The notes below the pieces were generated by a model. It had not been told where the DNA came from and searched no databases. It worked only from the letters and a program-made list of their open reading frames with translations. Shown in pieces: positions 34,595 to 50,100 of a stretch of DNA of 64,000 nt. Source of the DNA: Diplosphaera chodatii (lineage: Eukaryota; Chlorophyta; Trebouxiophyceae; Prasiolales; Stichococcaceae); assembly GCA_032358165.1 (NCBI GenBank), contig JAALGY010000041.1:310001-374000 (forward strand). The letters are read 5' to 3'. Position numbers and translations under genes: made by a program. Each line of letters starts with the position of its first letter. Position 1 is the stretch's first letter.

Positions 34595-37283
34595 ATGACG
34601 CGGGGCGGCCACAAGGCAGACACCCTGCAGCGCCGCCGGCAGCGAGTCAGGCTCATGGCAGCACCGTGTGCGGCAGTGGTGCTGATCTACATACTGGCTG
34701 GCAGCCCGACGGTGCCGCCGATGCGACGTGGCTCCACCCGCAGCCGCAGCCTACTGCTGCTGGACACCCCGCAGCAGACTGGTCAGCCGCAGCAGCACCA
34801 GCAGCAGGTACTGATCGAGCTGCCAGAGTATGCGGCCCCCAGGTTGACCTGGCGGCAGGTCCTTCGGCGCTTCCAGCGGACACCGGCAGACGGCGCGCTG
34901 CCGCAGGAGCTGGCTTCCTGCATGGCAGACGCGGCGGCAAGCACAGCCCCGGCCTACACCGCTGCCGACTTCGTGGCTGGTCGGCCTGCCAGGTGCCATT
35001 CCGGTTCTGTTTTTCGCCAGTCCATGGCTGCACTAACATCTGGCCAAGCATGTTTCCACGCATGCACTGCTGTAAATGCCCACACTATGTGCGCCGCAGG
35101 CTCAGACTGGAGGCGGCGCACCACAGCCGGCTGCCAAGACCGCAGCATGCTGTCACCATGATGCTGACGGCCTCTGCCAACCGGCTGCACCTGCTCGACA
35201 GCCTGTGCCGCTCGTGGCCCTTTCCGCTGGCGGTCGCAGTGTACGCTCCCATCACCCTGAAGGGCAACGCCTCCGACGCCCAGGAGGAGGAAAGGGATGC
35301 CGCAGCAGCAGAGCAGACGGTGCAGAAGGCTGCAGCAGCCGTGCAGGCAGCCTTTGACAGGTGAGCCTGCGATGGTCGGTTGTAACTGCACCCCTGGTGC
35401 GATGTCGCCTGGCATGACAACTTCTTGCCCAGGCCCTGCCAGCAAACATGCGCAGCACATTCATTGGTGACACCTGTCCACCGTGCACTGGTCCGTCGAC
35501 ATATAACATGACCCATGGCAGCCCTGCATACCTCTCGAAAAGATTTCAATGCCATGTTGACTGTGACGCCTCCTGCTGGTGCTTGTTGCAGAGCGGAGGC
35601 GCTGGACAGCTGCCAGGCGTCCATTGCGCTGTACACCGAGCGCATCACAGAGGACGCGCAGCCGCTGTTCCCCATCAACAGCCTGCGGAACCAGGTGCTT
35701 CTCTGAACACCAACTGGAGGTCGCGTACCACACTCACTGCAGGAAATGTCATCTGCACATGTGTGTGGCCCGGTGCACTTCATGTTGCAAGGCAGACAAA
35801 GCGTTGTATGAGGTGTCGGGTGTGTGCACGATCTCAGTCGCAGCTGTGTTGCTGCCTCATTGCTGTCTGTGGCAATCGGTGTGTTAAAGTATTCTTCACA
35901 CTTGCCATGCAGGCGCTGCTGATGGCTAGCACCGACCTGGTGCTGGTCAGCAACATTGATATGCTCGCCGGCCGGAGCCTGGTCGAGTCCCTGCAGAACC
36001 ACACAGAGTGAGTGTCTGAGAAACAGACTCCGACAAGTTCTGGGCTTGCCAACTTGTAGTGGCCAGACAGAATCTGGGTAGGCCCTGTTTGGTCGGATGC
36101 GGAATGAATGCTCCTGAGTGCAACTGTCGTTCTGTGTGAGGGAGCAGGTTCGAGGCAATCCGCAGCATGGCAGCGGATAACCATGCCGTCATCATTCCTG
36201 CGTTCGAGACGAACGACACGCAGCTCGCCTATAAGGTTGCGGCAGGTGAGCTGATACCCACGACATGTGCATTTGACAACTTCCGGCAACCTTCAGATTG
36301 GTGAAGAAGGTATGCGACAGCATGTAAGCTCATGGCTGCAGTGAGATACAATCTCATGTAAGGACCTTCAGTACGCTTTCAGGTAACCAGTGTGGCATCT
36401 GCTCTCACTGTGCAGGCGGCAAAGAGGCAGTGGTGCCGCTGTGGGCAGCGGACGCTACAGGGCAGCTGCAGCACTTCCGGCAGGTGCGCACATAGTTCCA
36501 CTGCTGTTGCACGATGTGGCAGTTGTGACAGGCGTTGTCGCAGGCATCGTCGATGCTGCACTTTCCTGTGCGGCATCGGCTGACAAGCAGTTGGTATGGC
36601 AGCCGAGCTGCGAGAGGAGTGGTATCTGCAGGTGCGGGTGCCAGGGGCGCACAACGCCTCTGATTATGGCCGATGGGTGGGCGCCACGGAGATGTACCCG
36701 GTAAACAGCAGCCAAGTCGTCGAGAAGTGAGTGTGGCATGCCGTCAGAACGCATGTGTGGGCTTTCGAAAGAAGTTGACATGCACAACAAGTGCACCGCA
36801 CATGCATGTGCGGTGCCCTTAAGTGTGTTGGATCTGCTTGAAATGTGCACATGTTGAATGTTCCGCTGTCGCTGGTCCCTACCCTACATGGCCCATTTTG
36901 TCGTGCACAGGCTCTTTGAACCGTGGACGATCACCGCTCGACGGCACTCTGTGCCCTCTGACGAGCGCTTCAGGGGGTATGGCAAGAACAAGGTGCAGCA
37001 GGTGCACGCGCAGATGCACGTCCACGCCAGCCGGTATGGCTTTGATCTACTTGGTGTAAAGAACCCTCTGCGTGTTTCACGTATGAAATATGTCACCAGC
37101 AAAGTTCTGCTGCTCACCTGCGCAAGCCTGTTATCTTCCAGCAGTTTGACCTGTATAAGGAAATACTGCTTGCTCAGCCTTACGCCATTCTGCTGAGCAC
37201 TGCTCGTTGCTTTACAGGTTTGTGGTGCACCCGCGAGCATACATCGTGCACCGGCCCCACGAAGACTCTGCTGCTCGCACGAG
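34595..37283 (+). CDS. GT49-like glycosyltransferase, copy 3, with altered DXD and unresolved 3' end
   Basis: Third paralog. Exons in phase: 34595-34992, 35100-35360, 35592-35694, 35913-36007, 36148-36245, 36416-36483, 36632-36726, then about 36910-37050 and 37218-37283. Starts MTRGGHKADTL with an anchor AAPCAAVVLIYILAG. Family blocks: TMMLTASANRLHLLDSLC, LFPINSLRNQ, HAVIIPAFETNDTQ, FRGYGKNKVQQVH and FVVHPRAYIVHRPH. The DXD position reads LVLVSNIDMLAG, NID at residues 268-270, so the first Asp is lost. The exon at 36910-37050 has no donor of the phase needed by the following exon (AG|GTTTGTGG), and nothing matching the last two or three exons of copies 1 and 2 was found up to 38.0 kb. It may be a diverged enzyme, a decaying copy or an unrecognised gene model. 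Exon 2 is a fusion of what are two exons in the other copies. Confidence 0.7.
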
Positions 37284-38626
37284 GTGGCCGCACTATCCTT
37301 ATGTATTGGGCAGTGCTTGAGAATGCATGCGCATTCACCAGAAGCTTTGTATCCAGAGCGGATGCAAATGTACACATACATATGATGCCCCAGCTGGCAC
37401 CAGCCATTCCAGTATGGAACTTGGGTCCAGAGACACAGGTACTCAGCAACCAGTTGGCACCTCTGCAGGTTTCGAGAGCACCTACTTGGCTGGCGGCAGG
37501 AGCATTGGAATTTGTATGAGCAGGTGGACACCTGGTTTTGGCAACAGGTGCGGGATTCACTGCTGCCTCAGGGTGGATGTTGTGGTTTTTCCCGGCTGGG
37601 TGCTCTGGCCCTGGCAGTATGCTGTACGCTCGGTGCAAACATGGTGAGTGATGAGAGTGACAGCTGATCGACTGCGCTCCAACTTGCATAGCGTCATGCT
37701 GACAGGTGAGTCAAGGCGCTGCATATACACCAACAGTCAGCCCGGCCTTCCTGCGCTGCCGGCAGCAAGTCTCATGGTGGCGGGTAGGTGTCATACTACT
37801 GCACCTGCTCTTGCCTTTCTACCTATGCATGCTTCCTAACATCACACCGCAGATGCTGCTGCTCTTCTATACACCACCACTGCACACAACATCCCCCAGC
37901 ACCTTGCTACGGAGCATGTCCAGCCTATTCGCAGAGGTGCCACGCACTAGTTTGATTCAACATCACGCGGTCTGCACGTGCAGGATGTCCCAGGCACAGG
38001 ATTGATGGTCATGACAGACAGCAGCAAAGATGTTCAGTGACGACGAGGGGAAGCATGCTGATCTGCCGTCTCCAACTTGCATTAAAAGGGGAAGGACGAG
38101 GTGATTCGTTATGGCTACGCAGCACGTCAGACCAGGAGGGCGTGTGATCATGCTGTCACTCATTGTGGTACTTTGAGATTGATGAACCGACACTGATGAC
38201 ACCGCTGTTTTGACAGATGTTTGGGAAAACCCCCTTCGGCATTGCATGCGCAATTAGGGTCGTGAGGTGTAGATCAGAAGTTGATGTGGTTATGGCGAAG
38301 TTTGCAGGCTGCAAAGGCTGCATTGTTGTCATGTGTATGCAAGTCACCAGCACAGATGTCATTCAGATCAGACACAAAGCCTGGGCATGTTATCACTGTT
38401 CCAAAACTCCTGACGCATACGCATACTGACGCATACTGTTCCAAAACTCCTGACGCCACTGTAGGTAAGGACAGCGACCTACGCACACATGTACATCCCG
38501 TATGTGATATCAGAAGCACGCTACCCAGCTAGCTGAAACACCATCTAGCTCAACACGCACAAGACATTACGACAACAGCCTGCAACCCTTAGACTGCTGC
38601 AGGCGCTGCCGCAACACATGTTGCCC
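37284..38626. other. region after GT49 copy 3, coding status unclear
   Basis: If copy 3 has C-terminal exons they should be here, but only weak open pieces are seen (for example 37494-37648 and 37706-38005 on plus). The latter is Leu-rich and low in family resemblance. The right part is the 3' flank of the NO66 gene and contains a short repeat at 38395-38456. Confidence 0.35.
38395..38456. repeat. 22-bp repeat with 40-bp period
   Basis: A 22-bp unit beginning actgttccaaaactcctgac lies at 38395-38416 and again, identical, at 38435-38456. Between them are three gcatac units. Confidence 0.9.
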
Positions 38627-43557
<4,931 letters not shown>

Positions 43558-44216
43558 GCTGTGTTTCAAGCCTTGCTGTTGATTGCAGCTGGTGAAGTGT
43601 GTTTCAGGATCTCAGCTGATGAGCCGATCGCCTTGCATGCCGGCTAGGTGTCGGAACAAAGTGTTTGGCTTTACTTCATCGATTTCAAGCCCGCAAGCAC
43701 CACTTTCAATCTTGAAACCTGTCATATATCCTCGAGCATCACCAACAATAGAACACGCGACCAGTTGGCAATTTGTGTGCCGTCGTCGCTGCTTGTTCAC
43801 GCTTGCTGCACATCATGCTGCAGGGGGGCCGTGACAATTGCCCAGAACACGCACCTCTGCAGTCCCTCACACAGAGGCCCCCAACTGCCTTGCATTCCTT
43901 GTGGGTTGTTTCACGACCTTCTGCAAGCTAGACCCTTCCTGCGTCGCGTGGGCTGCCTGGGCTGTCGTGTGGCAGCTTTCGTTTTGACGAGCTGCTTCAG
44001 ATCGTGGGCGATTTGGTCATTCTGGTTCTCGAACGCAGAAGGGCAGCGTATTCGTGAAATAGGTTGATGTCGATGTGCTACATTCACGTTGCTGCTGGCT
44101 GTAGTTTAACCTGCTGTAGCTGCCTCTGCCAAACACAGGTTGGTGACCCAGCTGCAACGGTCTGAGTGAGCTGCTGGAGCCAGCAGTGACAGCCCGTGAG
44201 CTTCGTTGACCTCGTG
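43558..44216. other. divergent intergenic region between NO66 and the Qbc-SNARE
   Basis: Start codons of two divergent genes lie about 660 bp apart, so both promoters must be here. No coding block was recognised. The frame of the SNARE exon is open upstream to 44196, but only GTG and no ATG occurs before 44217. Confidence 0.45.
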
Positions 44217-46202
44217 ATGTCGCTGCAGCAGCGCGGCCAGCAGCAGCAGGGCGGCGGCGGCGGCGGAGCCTCCTGGGCACAGCGCAGCCGCATCGCAGAC
44301 CCCGCACGGGAGCAGCAGCAGGCGCAGGGGAATGATGAGCAGCGCCAGGTGGAGCTGGCCCTGCGCAGGCACGAGCAGACGACGGAGGCCACCCAGCGTG
44401 CCGCTCGGGTGAGGTGCTGTATGTTGCCGCTGCAAAGTACCTGTTGATGCGCACATGCAGACCCTCATGGAAAGCATGCATAGGGATGAACCTGCAATAC
44501 ACATGCTGAAGGTTGCCTGCAAAACAGACCCACGGGCAGGTACACAGCGATAGTGGCGCCGCATGCCAACATGCCTAGGGCGCAGTCTGTCAAAACACCT
44601 GCGGCCGACCTCATCAAGCTGATGACACCCTGGCTCTGACACGCAGACGGCGCAGGAGACGCGCACGCTGGCAGCAGACGTGCACGGCGCGCTGCAGGAC
44701 CAGGGCGAGCAGCTGGAGCGCATCAACACGGACCTCGACTATGTGAGGGCATCCAGCACCGCGGCTCTGAATCACACTAGACAGCAGCACTCCAAGCGCT
44801 AGCAGTTGTGTGATGACAGCCCGTGTCGATTGAGCAGCTGCAAACGACTCTCTGACCCTCCAGAAGTCGCCAGCATGGGTTTTGGGGTGCGCTGCTGCCC
44901 GATGCTGCTGCTGCTGCAGCTGCTTCTTTCACCCGTCATGCTGAGCGCAGGGTGTCAGCGCTGCAGGTGGAGGGGGACACCAAGGAGGCGGGCAGCACGC
45001 TGAACGACATGCGGTGGATGCGGCGGTGCTGCTGCTGCCTCACGCTGTTCTCCTGCTGCTGCTCCTGCGACCCGCACGAGCAGCGCGACGCGACACGCAA
45101 GGCCCGCGTCAAGTCGTGAGCACCCTCAATTATGTACCCCAGATTGACGGCAAGGATCTGAGCTGGTTTGTCTGAGTGTGTGAAGAAGCAGGCCACATCG
45201 GAAAGGTTGCATGCTTGCCTGGGATGGGTGTGCTCACCGGCAACCTGCAAGTCATGTGTGACACGCGCATATCACAGGCAGGGCGGCTGAAGCGTGGCTG
45301 ACTTGCTACTGTTGAGTGCAGGCGGAAGAAGGACCGTAAGCTGATGGCGGAGGGTGCGGCGGCGGGGAAGGAGGCGCGAAGGCAGCCCAGCAGCGTGGCG
45401 GCCAATGGCACAGCCCTGCAGCAGGTGACTGGACAGTTTGTGTGGTAACTGCAGTACCCGACACAGGGGTTGCAAGCGCTACCGGTGGAACTGACGCCAG
45501 ATGTCAGCAACATGATTGCATCAATGTGAGGCTGTTGCCAGTCACGATTGATCATATTGTTTTGTGGCGTGCAGCCGCCTCCGCCGGAGGAGCAGCAGCG
45601 CGCGCAGCTGTTCGACCGGCAGCCCAGCAGCATCGCTCGCGGATGGGACGATGCGGCTGGAGGCCCCCAGGGCGGCGGCCTTGATGGTGCGAAGCAACCC
45701 TGAAGCCTCTGCAGCTTGCACTTCCGAGAAACCCTTGTGGTCCCTTGTAGAGCTGGCATACAGTCAGGGCACAGAGTGCTCTGCGGGTGTTCCCCAGACC
45801 AGACAAATTTGTGGTGACCATGCACACCGCTTCCACCCGTGGCCTGCAGAGGACGATGCGGAGTTTGTGCGGCGCAACACAATCGAGCAGAACCGCAACT
45901 TGGACGTCGTGGGCGGCGCCGCTGCCGACATCAAGCGCCTCGCCTATGTGAGCGGCTGATCCGAGCTGTCGTTCTCCCGGACTTGCACCTCAGCAGACCG
46001 CTATGCTGAACAAGTGAGTGACATGGCACCTGTCAGTCCCCTGCACTGGCAAGAGGAGCATCGCGTTTATGTGCAGGGCATTGAGGCGGAGGCCCAGCGG
46101 CAGATGCCGGTGGTGGATGCGACAGTGGACCGGGTGGGCGAGGCACGGGCTGGTGTGCGCGACGCAGCGAAGCAGACCTTCAACTACCGCACGCGCCGGT
46201 AG
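44217..46202 (+). CDS. SNAP-25-like Qbc-SNARE with cysteine cluster between its two SNARE motifs
   Basis: Target-membrane SNARE supplying two helices to a fusion complex. Exons: 44217-44408, 44647-44742, 44967-45115, 45322-45424, 45575-45686, 45850-45947 and 46077-46202, all in phase, plus a possible micro-exon near 45996-46013. The Qb motif runs through exons 1-3, with the family-typical DQGEQLERINTDLDY and DTKEAGSTLNDM. Immediately after comes WMRRCCCCLTLFSCCCSCD: eight Cys at about residues 117-120, 126-128 and 130, at the place where animal SNAP-25 is palmitoylated. The linker contains Ser, Gln and Gly. The Qc motif starts EFVRRNTIEQNRNLDVVGG and ends GEARAGVRDAAKQTF, then NYRTRR and stop at 46202. 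The micro-exon (about TAMLN or DRYAEQ) cannot be fitted without a phase shift, so the centre of the Qc helix is uncertain. Confidence 0.85.
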
Positions 46203-47179
46203 CTGCTCTGGACAGGACCTCGGCACGCAGCAAATGGCGACGATGGCTTTGATTGCTGCAACAGCACTCAGCAGACATGGTAGCTCGGTGCATAGCAGCA
46301 CAGTTTGGACACTAGGCACAATGGCGCATAGCAGATCAGCGTGGTTTCGGTTTAGTCAGAGCAAGCATACAGCGGGTGAATCGCATGCAGGAGAGGCTGC
46401 ACCCTGTCGTTGACACAGGGGCTGCTACGTAGAATCAATCATGCGGTTTCTGAGCAGGAAGTGTAGGTGAAAACCCCCAGCAGCGGCACACAGACTTTAT
46501 GTTCTAGGGTGCGGTGACTCACAGAGTTCAAAGCGCCGCTTCCATTGGTGCATGTGCATCCAGATGGACACTGCCATGGCTGCTCCTGTTGCACCGGCCG
46601 AGACCTCGTGACAAAGACAAAGCCCTCAGAGTCCAGACCACGTGGAAAGAACATGTTTGAGCAAGTGCTACTTGGCCTTTCATCTGTGCTTCTGTGGCCG
46701 CCGTGCTCCAAATGAGGCGATGAGTAATTGTCGGGACCAGCTGCACTGGCACGGTTGCACGGCCAGCGTACCGACGTGCCCACATTCTGTATATTCACCG
46801 CTTTACAACATCTGTGTCAAATCACCTACAACGTGTTGGAACCCACAGGGCTGCGCGTGCGATCGCAGGTCATTCCAAATATTACTGCAGAATCCAGGGA
46901 CCGTGTAGCTGCAGCAGACGGTGCAGCGGCAGCTACTCTTGTGGTCAAGCGCCCAAAACAGGCTTGATGGCCATACATCGTCATGTGACCGATCGATGCT
47001 GCAACATGTGAGGCGCACAGCAGAGACCATTGGAAGCAATACGCCTGCGCCATGCAGTAGGCTGCCTCACATTGCGGCACTGCAGTATAAAGGGTGAACC
47101 ACCGCACCAGATCGATCAGCCTGCATCACAGCAGCATACAAGGCGGATTGCCGGGCAGTCTTGTTGTGCTGCTGCAAGC
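46203..47179. other. intergenic between the SNARE and ABC transporter genes
   Basis: Both neighbours are on plus. The interval carries the SNARE 3' UTR and the transporter promoter. Open frames here have no recognisable domain. Confidence 0.45.
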
Positions 47180-50100
47180 ATGGCAGCAAGTGGCGAGGGG
47201 GGCGGCACAGCGATCAGCGCTGACACCACCGCTGCGGCTGCTGCAAACGGCGGACAGCCGGCTGCAACACAGCACCTCATGGCAGACGAGGAGGCTGGGC
47301 GCCCGTCGGACGCTGCACCAACAGCACAGGTCTGCCCTCATGTTGTGCTGTCAATGTGGCAATACACCCACATCAGGTCTTTGTGCATCCTGCTGTCCCT
47401 CCACCTGAGCACCTACAGCCGTTCGGAAAGGATGACAGAGCGATGTGGTCCGAAGGGAAGATTAGGTAGACGCAGAGAGCCAACCACTGCATGTACAGGC
47501 GCAGCCGCGCACAGCGGACGCGGATGGGCAGAGGCGGCGGCAGTCGCTGCACTGGGGCGATGACGGGGACGGCGGCGGCGGCTTCCCGGGCCGCGTGCCG
47601 CAGCACGACGCCGAGGACGACTACGAGGAGCTGCTGCAGGTGGGGGCGCTGATGTGGCGTGAGGTGGCGGCGCGCCTGCTGACCGCCCTGCGGCCATGGC
47701 CCCTGCTGACTGCAGCGGCTAGCTGGCTCCAGGCCAGCATGCGGACTGCAGCTGCACTGTTGCATGGCATACGATGAGTGATGTGAGACCGGCGGCCACA
47801 ATGCAGGCGGCCTGGGAGGCTTTGGACCCGGAGATGCGCTCCCGCAAGGCTCTCCTGGCTAGCAACTCTGGCAAAGGGGTACGTCCTCACTGGGAAGCTG
47901 GCCTCAAAGGAGCAGAGCCATTGACACACGAGCCACTTGCAGCACGATCTTTGTGCCACAGTCCTCGCTTGCAACGGCAGATCTCTAAAGACGATGGTGT
48001 TGGAGAGCAGCCGGATGTGATCTTTCGTCACCTGCTTGCCTTTCATTGGATGCAGTTCATTCGATGCAGTGCATGATCATTGTCAGCCTGCACAGGCGGG
48101 ACCGGAGGTGGTGATGGTGCTGGACGTGAAGGGCTGAAGCACTCGGAGGACACCCCCCGATTTCATGCACATAGACCAGAACCCCTGAGTCCCGCACCCT
48201 AGAACCCTGCGCAGGCCAAGCCGGAGGTGCTGGTGCTGGACGTGAAGCAGCTGGAGCACTCGGAGCACACGGCCGCGGTGCTGGACCGCGCCATGCGCAC
48301 CCGCGACATGGACAACGAGCGCTTCCTGCGCAAAGTCCGCGCCCGCCTCGACGCGTGCGTGCGGATGCTCACACTCGTGTTGCTGTCCTACTTGCCATGT
48401 GGCTGCTAGTCCTGTGTTTGACGCACTCTGCCTGTGTCGAGAGTCTGCCCTTTGCCGATGGTTAGGAGTGGCCGCACACCGCTTGCTGCACTAAGTGTTT
48501 GCCCAAGGACCAGTCTCATTGCTCGAATGTCCTGGCATGGACACCGGCTGCAGCCATTGCTGCAGAGGGTGTCAAGCGTGACGAGTCAAGCTGTGGGGCT
48601 GGTGCTTGGCTGTGTGCATTCATCGCAATGGCTGGTGGTGCACAGTCCACAGCACACATGCTTAACTACCGTTGTTGCAGGGTGAATGCGCAGCTGGAGA
48701 AAGGCGGAACTGACGTCTTTCTCTGGCCCCTGATCCAGCTCATGGACTGTACACCTTTTCAGCGGCAAGCACACTCACGCACCACTGCTGCAGGGTTGGC
48801 GTGGAGCTGGAGAGGGTGGAGGTGCGCTTCCAGGATCTGCGCGTCAGTGCCATCGCGACGCCCGCAGGTAAGGCGCAACAGTACGGCCACGGTCATGAAG
48901 TTATCATGGGAAGCAATTGACAGGAACTCTCATCACCTAAAGCCTCAACCCTGACAAATGCCTTTCACTTAATTCATGGCCGTGGCCGTACTGTTACACC
49001 TCTCCCGCACAGGCCGTGTGTTGCCCTCCATCTTCAACTCATACCGCAACTTCGTCGAGGTCAGTCAAAGGGATCAATGTTGCGATCTTAGGGGTTTGAG
49101 CTTGGCACACAGAAACTGTAGTTTAACTGCTATGCTCATAGTTGAGGCTTGCTGATGCAGGGCTGCCTGCGGCGGTTGCGGCTGCTGCCGCAAAATAAGC
49201 AGCGGCTCACGGTGCTGGCGGGCTGCTCGGGCGCCCTCAGGCCGGGGCGCCTCACGCTGCTGCTGGGGCCGCCCGCGTCGGGCAAGACCACGCTGCTCAA
49301 GGCGCTGGCCGGCAAGCTCAAAGGCGGCAGCCTGCAGGTGCGCTACTCTGAGGGACCGTTGCATCGCTATCTAGCGGCAAGCGTCCTGATTGGCATGCAG
49401 ACGGCGTTGGCAGTCCATTGTAATTGCAATTGGAGCAGGTAGCGAGGTGGTGATATGCCAAGGATGCGATGGGAATGTCTGCGCCACAGCATGAGACAGA
49501 CGACATGTAATGCCATGGACCTGCCTATCATCGTATGCACTTGACAAATTGATCAGTCTTTTCTGTGGCGCAGATGTCTGGCAGCGTCACATACAATGGC
49601 TACAGCACAGATGAGTTTGTTTTGCAGCGCACAGCAGCGTATGTAGACCAGCAGGACAACCACATCGCTGAGCTCACGGTGAGTTCTGCACAGATGACCC
49701 AGCGCCTGTGGTTGGGCCGGCCATCAGAGCGAAGTTGCCAGCTTGCAGGGTTGCACCGACTACAGCTCCACGGCTGCACTGCCACTGGCGGCAACGCAGA
49801 CCACACCCGAACCTGCTGTGCTGCATGCAGGTGCGAGAAACGCTGGACTTTGCAGCAAGGTGCCAGGGCGGCGGCCACGGTGAGTTGCTCAGTCGCCACA
49901 GCCTCGCTAACATTTTCAGCATATACTACATACTGCGTGATGCGGGTCGGCTCGACGAGCAGCGCAACGAATGCAGGACTCTATCTTATGTATGCTACAT
50001 ACGGCGACGAATACTTGGTAACCCTCCAGGGGAGATCCACGAGTTGCGGGAGCGCGAGCGGGCGGCGGGCATTAAGCCCGACCTGGAGGTGGACGCCTTC

